Shown here in pieces: positions 19,801-27,512 of a DNA stretch of 54,785 bases. Both the position numbers and the translations under genes were made by a program. The notes beneath the pieces were generated by a model that saw nothing but the letters and a program-made list of their open reading frames with translations, was not told the DNA's origin and searched no databases. Origin of the DNA: Lachnospiraceae bacterium. Lineage in GTDB: Bacteria; Bacillota; Clostridia; Lachnospirales; Lachnospiraceae. Location: positions 1 to 54,785 of the forward strand of contig JAFZQU010000039.1 in assembly GCA_017620255.1 (NCBI GenBank), given 5' to 3'. Position 1 is the first letter of the stretch; each line of letters starts with the position of its first letter.

Positions 19801-22032
19801 CTCGTGACGGCAGTCGGTAAAGGAAAAGCAACCATCACGGTAACGACCAGGGAAAACGGGTTTACCGAAACCTGTACCGTGACTGTAAAAGCAGACAGTT
19901 ACAAGGTCCGCTTCGACGGCAACGGGGCAGATGGCGGTTCCATGGCGGCCATGGATTACGATTACGGAAAGACTTACAGCTTGCCAAAGAATGCTTTTTC
20001 CAAAAACGGAAGCGTTTTTGACGGTTGGTGTACGGTTGCAAACCCAGATGAGAATGATCCCGGCGTCCGTTATGCCGATAAGGCCTCCGTTACGGATCTG
20101 GTTGAGAAAAACTATGCCGCAGATCCGGGTATTACGTTGTATGCACAGTGGAAGCCGGACAAGACCTATACGATCGCCTATGATGCCAATGCAAAGAAGG
20201 CATTCGGGTCCGATGTGAAAGGCTATATGTACGATGTCAGCGATCTGGAGTATACGGATACGGTTCCCGTATACATCAATTTCTATGAAGCCAAAGGCTG
20301 CACATTCGCCGGCTGGAACACCAAAGCAGACGGAACCGGAAAAGCCGTGGAGCCGGATACGGAGGTCACGTTGTCTGCAGATCTCGGTGTCAGCGAACTG
20401 GCTAAACCGGGTGTTGGCAAAATCACACTCTATGCACAGTGGACACCCAATACCTATGTGGCGACCTTTGATCTGAATGACGGTGGTACGCATACGGCAG
20501 AGTTTGATAATAAGACATTCGGGACCAGGCTGCTTGGAACGGACGAGGGATTGGATGCAAACCAGGCAGGGTTTACGTTTGGAACGGCAGTGTCAAAGCT
20601 TCCGACAGCCAAGAGAAACGGTTATGCATTTGGCGGCTGGTGCACAGACAGTGCCTGCACGACTCTGCTTAAATCCATTCCGAAGACGCAGACCTCCAAT
20701 CTGACACTCTATGCGAAGTGGACACCGTGGAAATATACCGTTACATATGACGGAAATAAAAATCAGGGCACCCCGAAATTTACCGTCAGCGGTTCCACAT
20801 CCAAAACAACGGCAAACTACGGAGAAGATCTGCGGATCAGTCCGAACGGTTTTATCAATAAGGGATATGAGTTTATAGGCTGGACTACCGTGAGTGGCAG
20901 TGCAACACCGGATCCAAATCTGACTGCGGCTAAAGTTGCAGACGGAATTGTGGAATGGACGGTTGTGCAAACCGTTAATGGTTTTGTGATCGATAAGAAC
21001 AGTGCATCCCTGAAACTGTATGCGGTGTGGAAAAAACTGGATCATTATACTATCGACTATAAAGTTGTTCCGCCTGCGATCAGAAATGAGAGTGACAGTA
21101 ACAAATATGATGCGACCTATGTGTATGGCGAGGGCCTTGACCGCGCACTTCCGACACCTGTCTGGGCCGGATATAAGTTCGAAGGCTGGTATGAAGATGC
21201 GACTCTCAAAAAACAGGTAAAGCAGATCGACAAGAAGACGTTTGGAAATCTGACCCTGTATCCGAAGTGGAGCGCCTCATATCGGGTTGTATTGCATGAC
21301 GGAGAGACAACTCCGAAAATACTTGCCGGATATACATATAACAAAGAGAAGGCACTTCCCGCGAATCCGTTCAAGAATGATAATGCGGCTTTTATGGGAT
21401 GGAAACTTAAAAACGGCGACGCTGTAAAATACGCCGATAAGGAGAAAATCAAAGCGCCGGAGCTGATACCGAACCCGGGTGACAATGTACTGACACTGGA
21501 TCTGTATGCGGTCTGGAAGAGTGATTTTACCTATACACTGGACCTGGACGGCGGCGTTTATCCCGCAGGTGAGAAGAACAAACTTCCGGCAGGCGTAAAT
21601 GCTTACACTTATGCACAGGTCAAAGCATCGGCGATCAACATGCCAAAGAATGTCATAAAAGACGGCTATAAATTCAATGGTCTGATCGATCAGGCAACCG
21701 GTAAGAAGATCACAAGCATCACCAAGACGACCTGCAGGGATTATGTGATCAAAGCCGACTTTACACCGCAGACCTACCAGATCACTTATAACGCGAACCT
21801 GCCTAAGGGCGCAAAGGGCGGCGGAAAGATGGCGACGCAGAAACTGACGGTCGGCCAGCCGGCAACCTTAAGCCCCAATGATTTTTATGCAAACGGATAC
21901 ACGTTTGTGGGATGGGCTTTGGATGCAAATGCGTTGTGGCCGGAATACGAAGACGGGGATGCGTTTGATTTTGGCGCAGCCGGATATAAGAGTAAAGTCA
22001 CGCTTTATGCGATATGGGCTAAGTTTCAATAG
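16855..22032 (+). CDS. Secreted CHAP/NlpC-like, LRR and InlB-repeat protein
   Basis: 1725 aa. Start at ATG 16855, with AGGGAGAAG just upstream. The signal peptide ends near LAAE-32 and closely resembles that of the previous gene (RLLAG...VTGNAF). In order: acidic spacer; one InlB-type repeat (about 106-182); a CHAP/NlpC-P60-like hydrolase domain (about 199-356) with C232-C233 in WQCCAF, H299 in LTHNMI and D315 in LTDGY, plus the common AGDILW strand; BspA-type LRRs (about 369-742); an unrecognised region; a Big_2 Ig domain (about 929-1012); and about ten Listeria-Bacteroides repeats to the end (G-x-x-F-x-G-W and L-Y-A-x-W). CHAP and NlpC domains cut peptidoglycan peptides or cross-bridges, so a cell-wall hydrolase or host/microbe-surface function is plausible. 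No sortase motif is seen. Confidence 0.85.
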   Translation: MKRIMKRLLAGWLALALVVTGNAFPVTTLAAEIGQTAEAETVAEDMSVGTEDVLVESEGVTDEPEEAEAVSEDAADEEAYTADDDEPATLQVAEDGDEIDPDDTEYLHVYYVAEEGDVTGLPVDDTDYQSGDSVTIAMEQPSREGYSFMGWSPTGNPVEQYTGGYTITITEDLILTAVWNMLETEEPEEDPDGNERLTLTPHEQSIIEAIDTYVDSLGGVFPNSYKGVAWQCCAFTLYVWANIYGKSWKEDPNMCRQYTSNRTLENHEIYQFLREHDAQAGDILWCHYPYSAKKYQLTHNMIILEYDETSITLTDGYEKNGQGVVDANHKKVKYTDAYRNKFFNGSCYISLYHVTDASLIGAPEPPVYNGKCGDNLTWTLTPNSNGSRYYTVTISGTGAMYDYAKDEYDTSGKALPPWTLNMKSHNYYNNSYASISRVVINSGLTKIGSCAFAGLGDNVDCIISIPATVTEIGESAFAYSGFSGSPTIPNSVTKIGKRAFMSTKITSVTFGSGLTEIPDYCFCDCERLNGTITIPGNITKIGEDAFSVSTYTEVPNTRTVTWHDGIREIGEHAFWNNTGLIIAAPILPANLEKLGMGAFENCTSLTGKLIVPGTLKEIPLYVFRGDTGLTGLEIQKGVTTIGGGSFYGCKNIEGTLAIPAGVVYVQEAAFKNCEKINGLSWAKRRAGAEKISLGRAAFENCKALQGDLVLDCDDVSLSQADRTFMGTGYTQIYLDGRWSKMTIRYLKGKEENGSYDSYVEDDVIDEPVATFPQNATLYYDSRLYQPDQYEGFDNEQTIREALTKLKYTFYAGSTIGHEPGYDVAEAKPDNPGLNYIAGADYGDGIELVPYAPAYANIRWVDNTLTEYSAANDAFITGYDHSIVDIKSNGEKTRIYVTPLKPGRTTYTVQVMTQQSGIHTATGTITVSDANSVHGVWLDKYSLSLNKGAKYTLKATVLPANARNKAVTWSSSDESVATVSAKGLVTAVGKGKATITVTTRENGFTETCTVTVKADSYKVRFDGNGADGGSMAAMDYDYGKTYSLPKNAFSKNGSVFDGWCTVANPDENDPGVRYADKASVTDLVEKNYAADPGITLYAQWKPDKTYTIAYDANAKKAFGSDVKGYMYDVSDLEYTDTVPVYINFYEAKGCTFAGWNTKADGTGKAVEPDTEVTLSADLGVSELAKPGVGKITLYAQWTPNTYVATFDLNDGGTHTAEFDNKTFGTRLLGTDEGLDANQAGFTFGTAVSKLPTAKRNGYAFGGWCTDSACTTLLKSIPKTQTSNLTLYAKWTPWKYTVTYDGNKNQGTPKFTVSGSTSKTTANYGEDLRISPNGFINKGYEFIGWTTVSGSATPDPNLTAAKVADGIVEWTVVQTVNGFVIDKNSASLKLYAVWKKLDHYTIDYKVVPPAIRNESDSNKYDATYVYGEGLDRALPTPVWAGYKFEGWYEDATLKKQVKQIDKKTFGNLTLYPKWSASYRVVLHDGETTPKILAGYTYNKEKALPANPFKNDNAAFMGWKLKNGDAVKYADKEKIKAPELIPNPGDNVLTLDLYAVWKSDFTYTLDLDGGVYPAGEKNKLPAGVNAYTYAQVKASAINMPKNVIKDGYKFNGLIDQATGKKITSITKTTCRDYVIKADFTPQTYQITYNANLPKGAKGGGKMATQKLTVGQPATLSPNDFYANGYTFVGWALDANALWPEYEDGDAFDFGAAGYKSKVTLYAIWAKFQ

Positions 22033-22135
22033 CAAGGAGCGCTTATTGCATCCGGAATGTTAAATAATTTGTCCGTTTATGGTAAGATGAATATATGAAT
22101 TGTCTTTTCAAAGCTAATGAGATGGCGAGGAAACT

Positions 22136-22720
22136 ATGCATTCAATCAACGGATATGATTTTCAAAATGAAGAAGATGTGGATATCGCGCGGGAGGAACT
22201 GAACAAGATTCAGTATATTTCCGACAAACTGACGGATGACCCGGCGGCGATCCTGACGGTCTACAACAAGATGATCGACAGCAAGATCTTTATCACGCCG
22301 ATCGGCGTGGAATATCTGCGTCAGTTGCAGGGCTACCTCCTGCGGAGTTCGGAGATCGATGATGCGCAGGTGCAGGATGTGCCTGTGCTGATCTCCTATC
22401 AGGAAGCGCTGCATTATAAAGATGTGGAGCAGGCGCTGCAGCAGGCGAGACAACAGCAGGGAAGAGAACTGCCGAAGAAGAAGGCGGAAGAGCCGGAGAG
22501 CAATACGGACAAGATCAAACGGCGTTACCGCTTCTCGCTGATCACGATCGCAGTCCTGGCTGTCATGGTCATTGCGATGTTTGTTATTGCGCTGAATTCC
22601 AATACGCCCAATATCATCAATTACCGCACGGAAATTGAAAACGAATATGCTGACTGGGCGCAGCAGTTATCCGAAAAGGAAGAGGAACTGCGGGAGAGGG
22701 AGAACGCGCTGCAGAAATAG
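22136..22720 (+). CDS. Single-pass membrane protein with coiled-coil tail, unknown function
   Basis: 194 aa, family not recognised. Residues 1-130 are soluble, charged and helix-rich, with an acidic start and a Gln-rich stretch (QALQQARQQQ). One strong membrane helix spans about 131-153, then a short Glu-rich coiled-coil tail (about 165-194). With no signal peptide, the large N-terminal part probably faces the cytoplasm and the tail lies outside. The gene has GAGG before its ATG and ends 10 bp before the response-regulator start, whose ribosome site begins on its last base, so the two are almost surely co-transcribed. It may therefore take part in signalling, but nothing in the protein says how. 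Confidence 0.7.
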   Translation: MHSINGYDFQNEEDVDIAREELNKIQYISDKLTDDPAAILTVYNKMIDSKIFITPIGVEYLRQLQGYLLRSSEIDDAQVQDVPVLISYQEALHYKDVEQALQQARQQQGRELPKKKAEEPESNTDKIKRRYRFSLITIAVLAVMVIAMFVIALNSNTPNIINYRTEIENEYADWAQQLSEKEEELRERENALQK

Positions 22721-22730
22721 AGGTGATCGC

Positions 22731-23405
22731 ATGAAAATTCTTGTCGTAGATGATGAAAGCCGGATCCGCAAACTGGTCCGGGATTTCCTGGCTAAAAAAG
22801 GATATGAGGTCGTGGAAGCGCAGAACGGACAGGAAGCGGTCGACCTGTTTTTTGAAACGAACGACTATGATCTGATCATTCTGGATATCATGATGCCCGT
22901 TATGGACGGCTGGCAGGTATGCCGCGAGATCCGTGAGTATTCCAAGGTACCGATCATCATGCTGACCGCAAAAAGCGATGAACGCGATGAACTGATGGGA
23001 TTTGAACTCGGCGTCGATGAGTATATTTCCAAGCCGTTCAGCCCGAAGATCCTGGTCGCACGCGTGGAAGCGCTGTTACGCCGCGTGAACGACGGCGAAG
23101 ATGACGGGGGCAGACTGGAAGCCGGCGGCATTGTGGTCGACAAGACGGCCCATGTGGTCACGATCGATGACAAACCGGTGGATCTGAGTTTCAAGGAATT
23201 CGAGCTGCTGACATATTTTATGGAGAATCAGTCCGTGGCACTCTCGCGTGAGAAGATCCTGAATCATGTCTGGAATTACGACTACTTCGGGGACGCACGC
23301 ACGATCGACACCCATGTCAAGAAGCTGCGCAGTAAGATGGGAGATAAAGGCGACTACATCAAGACTGTGTGGGGAATGGGTTACAAATTTTCCGCAAATG
23401 ACTGA
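22731..23405 (+). CDS. OmpR/PhoB-family response regulator
   Basis: 224 aa, normal length for the family. The receiver domain (1-120) has D7-D8, phospho-acceptor D52, T79 and K101. The C-terminal winged-helix DNA-binding domain (about 130-222) shows the typical FKEFELL, the second helix with REKILNHVW, and the recognition segment ARTIDTHVKKLRSKMG ending in IKTVWGMGYKF. Start at ATG 22731, with GAGGTG 6 bp upstream. In related bacteria such a regulator is commonly followed by its kinase; here the RiPP operon promoter comes next instead, and the only sensor kinase in the window is 25 kb downstream. It is thus an orphan by position, and its target genes are unknown. Confidence 0.92.
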   Translation: MKILVVDDESRIRKLVRDFLAKKGYEVVEAQNGQEAVDLFFETNDYDLIILDIMMPVMDGWQVCREIREYSKVPIIMLTAKSDERDELMGFELGVDEYISKPFSPKILVARVEALLRRVNDGEDDGGRLEAGGIVVDKTAHVVTIDDKPVDLSFKEFELLTYFMENQSVALSREKILNHVWNYDYFGDARTIDTHVKKLRSKMGDKGDYIKTVWGMGYKFSAND

Positions 23406-23429
23406 GCGAGCAAAAGCACCGTCCTACGG

Positions 23430-23458
23430 TTTACAAAACCCGATCCGTGAAGTATAAT
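23430..23458 (+). promoter_or_regulatory. Strong promoter of the RiPP operon
   Basis: TTTACA (23430-23435), 17-bp spacer, TATAAT (23453-23458). Transcription should start near 23465, giving a leader of about 18 nt with GGAGGG (23471-23476) six bases before the precursor start. The short leader leaves no room for a riboswitch. Confidence 0.75.
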
Positions 23459-23482
23459 ATAAGACAGTATGGAGGGCGCATT

Positions 23483-23683
23483 ATGGATAAACTTTCTGTA
23501 TTTTCCGAAAAAGCAAATATGCCTCTTAAGTTGGCAGAGGTAAAGGTTGGCTGTGATATAAATTATATCAAGCCTGACAGTCAGTGGTTTGACCGCAACT
23601 GGTCCAACGGAGCAGCTTGGTCCAACGGCAATACCTGGGGCAAGGGTTGGCTCGATAACGGTTGGAACAACGGTGGAAAATAA
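23483..23683 (+). CDS. Candidate RiPP precursor peptide with six W-x-x motifs
   Basis: 66 aa, starting at ATG 23483 behind GGAGGG; an in-frame upstream ATG at 23447 lies before the promoter -10 and is unlikely. The N-terminal half (1-33) looks like a leader: charged, with a hydrophobic strand-like stretch LKLAEVKVGCDINYI and one Cys (C24). The C-terminal half (34-66) is composed almost only of W, N, G, S, D, K and A: tryptophans at 35, 40, 46, 52, 56 and 61, each followed two residues later by D, N, N, K, D and N, and mostly spaced by Gly. Such W-x-N/D/K motifs are substrates of radical SAM/SPASM enzymes that make three-residue cyclophanes, and W-G-K is also a known radical SAM crosslink site. 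There is no GG cleavage site. It heads an operon with two radical SAM genes and an acyl-activation set. Confidence 0.85.
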   Translation: MDKLSVFSEKANMPLKLAEVKVGCDINYIKPDSQWFDRNWSNGAAWSNGNTWGKGWLDNGWNNGGK

Positions 23684-25031
23684 CTATTACGAGTATGAAA
23701 GCCTTTGGCGGTTCTTTGCCGACAGTGTGGAGAAATACGGTGATTCCGCGCTCTTTTGCAAAGAGACGGATACTGTTTCCTATCGGGATTTTAAAGAAGA
23801 TGTCCTGAAACTGACGCATTTTTTTACGGGAATCAAACAAAAAAAGATTGTGATTCTCACCGTAGATCCCGTGCGCTTTGCGGAGGCTTTTTTTGCTACT
23901 GTATTTAGCGGTCATATTGCATGTCTTTTTTCTCCGGAATATTCTGTTCCGGAGTTTTTATTGGACGGATATCTGTTTACGGATAATGAAGTGATCTCGG
24001 TTTTTCCGTCACTTGTGGAAATAGCGGAAGAACCCGTTATAACGGATCCGGATGCTCCGCGTATTGTTGTATTAAGTTCCGGTACAACGGGAAAAACGGA
24101 TGGGATCGTCTTAAGTGAGCGCAATGTTTTAAAGAATCTTTATTCAATCCTTAAGTTCTATTACTTCAGTCCGGGGGAGAGGCTTCTGCATGTTCTTCCT
24201 TATTGGCATATGTTTGGGCTCATGGGTGATCTTTTTATGGCGGCCTGCTGTGGAGCAGCGATCTGTCTGCCCGTGTCCGGCGCCGGGGTCCTGAAGGCGA
24301 TGAGAGATTTTAAGCCGGAGATCATAAATATGCCCCCGGCCATGGCAGATATGCTCTGTGAACTGATCGGGAAAGAAGGAGATGTCAGCGCTGTGACGGG
24401 AGGATGCTTAAGGCGCGTTATGTGTGCCGGGGCTCATCTTAACGAAAAGACATCTGACAGACTTCTCGGATACGGGATAAAACCGCTTACGGCCTATGGG
24501 ATGACGGAGTGTTCCCCCTGCATCAGCGTGATGCCGGAAGGAAAGCTTGTCAGGGGAACGTCAGGGGTGCTTCTTGACTGCTGGGAGATCCGTCTTTCCG
24601 ATGGAAACGAGATCCTTCTTCGCGGCGACTGCGTGATGCTCGGTTATATTGATGAGGCGGCGACGAAGGAAAGGATAAGGGACGGATGGTTTCATACCGG
24701 GGATATCGGCAGCATAGATGAAGAAGGATATCTTACCGTCTCGGGCAGGGTAAACAGTCTTCTTGTTTTTTCGAATGGGGTAAAGTGTTTTCCTGAAAGA
24801 GCGGAAGAGAAGATAAATCTGCTTCCTTTTATTTTGGAAAGCAGAGTGGCAAAAGTCACGGATAGGATCGGGGATCATCCGAAGCTCATCATTCATACTG
24901 AAAACGAAGCCGGCATAAACAGAGAAGAGGTCGATCGTATCATGAAGGAGTTTCGTGTATTTCCGTATGAAACAGAGTATACGGATTCGGCATTGCCCAG
25001 AAACCGCCTTGGAAAGATGATAAGGGAGTGA
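23673..25031 (+). CDS. AMP-forming acyl ligase (ANL superfamily), acyl-ACP loading candidate
   Basis: 452 aa if started at GTG 23673, which overlaps the precursor stop by 11 bp; a longer in-frame start at 23589 would lie inside the precursor and add unrelated residues. Adenylation motifs: P-loop S135-S-G-T-T-G-K141; LPYWHMFG; AYGMTE; DGWFHTGD with D344; SGR; and catalytic lysine K448 in RNRLGKMIRE. It is shorter than usual acyl-CoA synthetases (500-550 aa). It should activate a carboxylic acid (fatty, aryl or amino acid) as adenylate and pass it to a thiol, most simply to the ACP encoded two genes later. Overlap with the precursor gene implies translational coupling. The substrate cannot be read from the sequence; an O-succinylbenzoate-CoA ligase-like relative is the nearest alternative reading. 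Confidence 0.82.
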   Translation: MENNYYEYESLWRFFADSVEKYGDSALFCKETDTVSYRDFKEDVLKLTHFFTGIKQKKIVILTVDPVRFAEAFFATVFSGHIACLFSPEYSVPEFLLDGYLFTDNEVISVFPSLVEIAEEPVITDPDAPRIVVLSSGTTGKTDGIVLSERNVLKNLYSILKFYYFSPGERLLHVLPYWHMFGLMGDLFMAACCGAAICLPVSGAGVLKAMRDFKPEIINMPPAMADMLCELIGKEGDVSAVTGGCLRRVMCAGAHLNEKTSDRLLGYGIKPLTAYGMTECSPCISVMPEGKLVRGTSGVLLDCWEIRLSDGNEILLRGDCVMLGYIDEAATKERIRDGWFHTGDIGSIDEEGYLTVSGRVNSLLVFSNGVKCFPERAEEKINLLPFILESRVAKVTDRIGDHPKLIIHTENEAGINREEVDRIMKEFRVFPYETEYTDSALPRNRLGKMIRE

Positions 25032-25038
25032 GGATCAT

Positions 25039-25596
25039 ATGGGAGAGATGAGATTTGTAAGATATGACAGCAGAAAACATATGGATATTCTGCATAATAT
25101 CATGATGAATTCCGAGCAGCAGTATCTTTTTCTCGGACACAACAACATCAACAGTGTGCAAGAGTTCGGGGAATGGGTAGACCGGCAGCTTCGCGGGTAT
25201 TATTACAATTTTTATCTCATTGAGATGGATGAAAAGATTGTCGGATATGTCTGCGGCTGTAATTATAATTCCATCAACAGGAACTGTTCCCTTACAACTT
25301 ATATCTGTGATGAATGGCAGGGGAGCGGGATCGGTGCTCTGGCCACGATGAAGTATATTGATGAGTTTTTCCGCTATCATCCAATCAGAAGGATCTATTG
25401 CGAAGCATATGAATACAATGAGGCAAGCCTCAATACGATCCGCTCCGCCGGTCTTACGGAATACGGAAGAAATCCGGAATACCGGTATTTCCAGGATAAA
25501 TACTACGATCTCATCCTCTTTTCCATGTCGAGGGATGAATATATGGAGAAATACGCCGATCCCTTCTGGAGTGCCGAAAGGAAGAATGAAAGATGA
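25039..25596 (+). CDS. GNAT-family acyltransferase
   Basis: 185 aa. GNAT fold signs: the acyl-CoA/ACP binding segment Q-G-S-G-I-G-A (motif A) after strand SLTTYICDEW, helix ATMKYIDEFF, then motif B with N-x-A-S-L-x-T-I-R-S-A-G-L, as in RimJ/RimL/SpeG-like enzymes. It starts 7 bp after the ligase and its stop overlaps the ACP start (ATGA). Placed between an acyl ligase and an ACP, it most likely takes an acyl group from the ACP (or CoA) and puts it on an amine; in this operon the precursor peptide (its free N-terminus after leader removal, or K54/K66) is the obvious candidate. GNATs that acylate RiPPs are known from selidamides and goadvionins. A small-molecule target or self-protection by acetylation remains possible. 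Confidence 0.8.
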   Translation: MGEMRFVRYDSRKHMDILHNIMMNSEQQYLFLGHNNINSVQEFGEWVDRQLRGYYYNFYLIEMDEKIVGYVCGCNYNSINRNCSLTTYICDEWQGSGIGALATMKYIDEFFRYHPIRRIYCEAYEYNEASLNTIRSAGLTEYGRNPEYRYFQDKYYDLILFSMSRDEYMEKYADPFWSAERKNER

Positions 25597-25835
25597 CAAT
25601 GGATGAACTGACAAGGGTGGTCGAAGAACATATCAAAAAACCGACCGGTGTAACCCTTGATGCGGACGTAAAATTAAAGGAAGATCTGATGATGGATTCC
25701 TTTTCTCTCATCATCCTTTTCAGAGATCTTGAGGTGAAATGCGGAAGAGATCTTGATCCCGTGCTTTTGGGTAAAGTGCGCACCATAGGAGATCTGTATC
25801 ATTTACTCACAATTGAAGGGAGCAGTGATGAGTGA
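25593..25835 (+). CDS. Acyl carrier protein
   Basis: 80 aa, normal size. The phosphopantetheine attachment site is S36 in M-M-D-S-F, with helix 2 following (SLIILFRDLEVK) and acidic surface residues before it (VKLKEDL). It needs a phosphopantetheinyl transferase encoded elsewhere. The start overlaps the GNAT stop by 4 bp, and its 3' end overlaps the next gene by 8 bp. No ketosynthase or other chain-building enzyme is present, so it probably carries one ready-made acyl unit loaded by the ligase rather than serving fatty-acid or polyketide extension. Confidence 0.85.
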   Translation: MTMDELTRVVEEHIKKPTGVTLDADVKLKEDLMMDSFSLIILFRDLEVKCGRDLDPVLLGKVRTIGDLYHLLTIEGSSDE

Positions 25836-26118
25836 GCGTTTCCGGATAAGAAAGTATGCTTATGATCAGAAGAATCTTTTATTCTTGTCGCCTTACTGTG
25901 TCATTAATTATGATGGCGGATGCCTTTGTATCTGGCAATCGGTCTTTGATCTTACGCTGAAACTTCACTGTAAAAGAACTTTTTCCGAGGAACTTATTAA
26001 GCGGCTTTCCAAAGGCATTACCCGGGACGGCTTAAGAGAGGTTTTATCTTCGGCTCTGTCATCAGGGGAAGCGGACGATCTTATTGGAGAGTGCATGAGA
26101 GCGGGGATCATTGAATGA
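25828..26118 (+). CDS. Small RRE-like (PqqD-like) protein, putative precursor-binding partner
   Basis: 96 aa, taking ATG 25828; GGAGC precedes it inside the ACP gene. The N-terminal part has alternating hydrophobic strands with a turn (YCVINYDGGCLCI), and the rest is helical (ELIKRLSKGI, LREVLSSAL, DDLIGECMRAGIIE), an order of strands then helices like PqqD/RRE domains that bind RiPP leaders. The strand-turn pattern C-V-I-N...G-x-L-C-I also resembles the N-terminal segment of the next gene product (C-M-I-I-N...G-T-T-L-C-V), so it may be an extra copy of that domain. The final ATGA overlaps the start of the radical SAM gene. Sequence similarity is too low to be sure by eye; it could also be an unrelated small helper protein. 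Confidence 0.6.
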   Translation: MSERFRIRKYAYDQKNLLFLSPYCVINYDGGCLCIWQSVFDLTLKLHCKRTFSEELIKRLSKGITRDGLREVLSSALSSGEADDLIGECMRAGIIE

Positions 26119-27479
26119 TCAGGGAAGAAAGAACAGTAAAAAAAGATCTGGGGGATCTTCATATTGCTGATCTTTCTGTTTTTTATGCAGAAAAAGGATG
26201 CATGATCATAAATCCTTCTTCCGGCACCACCTTATGTGTGGAAAAGAAAGTCGCGGATGACCTGGCAGAAGGGAAGATATCCGATGATCTTGCTTTTGTC
26301 CTTACGCAGCGTGCCATGGCAGAATATGAAGGTGCCAGGCCTGTAAGGGAAGAGGCGCTCGAGGCGAATCCTTCTTTTTTCCTCATTGATATCACAAAAA
26401 GCTGTAACCTGAACTGTGTCTACTGCTTTAGGGAATTAAGCAGGAGCAGTCATCAGATGACCGATGAGATGCTGGATCGGATCGTAAACAGCATTTCGGA
26501 CCATGCATTGAGGAATTCCGGTCAAATGATCGGCGTTCAGGTATGGGGTGGAGAACCGCTTCTTCGGGCTGACAGGATAAAAAGAATAAAGCAGATATTC
26601 AATGAGCGTAAAGTCACGGTTGACTTAAGCATCGAGACTAACGGAACACTGATCACGGATGAGATTGCCGTAATGCTCAAGGAAAATGACATCCGTGTCG
26701 GAATCAGCATAGACGGGGATGCATTCATCCAAAATCGGCAACGTCCATTTGCTGACGGAACGGATTCATACAATAGTGTATTGCGCGGGATAAAAGCCCT
26801 TAAAGATGCCGGGGTGGAGGATTTCGGGACCATCACGGTTGTGACCTCCCATACGCTTGATAGGATAGAGGATATCCTTGATCATATGGTAAAAGAGCTT
26901 AAAATCCTGCATCTGAAGTTCAATATTATGCGGGAGATCGGAGAAAACCGCACCTTTTCGATCAGCGAGGACAGGATAGGAGAATATCTTGACAGGCTAA
27001 TCAGGAAGATCAAGGAACTGTATGATGAGGGGTATTCCGTTTCCGAAAGCAATATCCGGCAGAAGATAAGGAATCTTCTCATAAGAGCAAACGATAATAT
27101 TTGTGACGCAAGAGGCTGCCAGGGAGGTTACAGGATGATATCCGTAGACGCGGATGGAAAGGTCTATCCCTGTGAACTGACTGATGTTGAGGAATTTGTG
27201 ATAGGAGACATCCCGGTGGATAAAGACGCGGACTTTGATAAAATGGTCGAAGATGCGTCAAATAAAAAAGAAGGGTATTTCGCGGAGAGGGATAATGCCG
27301 AATGCCGGGATTGCCCCTGGTGGTATTACTGTCGGGGCGGCTGTCGCTCGGCTGCATATTTTAAACTGGGTTCGGTCCGGCCCGTGGATCCTGTGACCTG
27401 CAGATTCAATAAGGAATTATATCCACGCATCGTGGAACTCATTCTGGATGAGCCGGAGTTCGCATCCTCCATGATGTAA
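26115..27479 (+). CDS. Radical SAM/SPASM peptide maturase
   Basis: 454 aa. Residues 1-90 form a small N-terminal domain resembling an RRE. The radical SAM core starts with C97-x3-C101-x2-C104 (CNLNCVYC) for the SAM-binding [4Fe-4S] cluster and has the GGEP motif in VWGGEPLL. The C-terminal SPASM domain is complete: C335-x12-G-x4-C353, then C397-x2-C400-x5-C406-x3-C410, then C429, with an extra C330. This is the layout of anaerobic sulfatase maturases and of RiPP enzymes that make thioethers, C-C crosslinks or cyclophanes. The likely substrate is the Trp-rich precursor at the head of the operon; one Cys in that peptide makes thioether chemistry unlikely, so Trp crosslinking at W-x-N/D/K is favoured. 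The enzyme acts in the cytoplasm under strict anaerobiosis. Confidence 0.9.
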   Translation: MIREERTVKKDLGDLHIADLSVFYAEKGCMIINPSSGTTLCVEKKVADDLAEGKISDDLAFVLTQRAMAEYEGARPVREEALEANPSFFLIDITKSCNLNCVYCFRELSRSSHQMTDEMLDRIVNSISDHALRNSGQMIGVQVWGGEPLLRADRIKRIKQIFNERKVTVDLSIETNGTLITDEIAVMLKENDIRVGISIDGDAFIQNRQRPFADGTDSYNSVLRGIKALKDAGVEDFGTITVVTSHTLDRIEDILDHMVKELKILHLKFNIMREIGENRTFSISEDRIGEYLDRLIRKIKELYDEGYSVSESNIRQKIRNLLIRANDNICDARGCQGGYRMISVDADGKVYPCELTDVEEFVIGDIPVDKDADFDKMVEDASNKKEGYFAERDNAECRDCPWWYYCRGGCRSAAYFKLGSVRPVDPVTCRFNKELYPRIVELILDEPEFASSMM

Positions 27480-27512
27480 GAGATTTTGCATTTTGTTCAT
27501 TTGGAGAGAACT

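Noticed and set aside
23589-23672. Longer start (TTG) for the acyl ligase
   Set aside because: The extra 28 residues would be an out-of-frame reading of the precursor core and match no ligase N-terminus.
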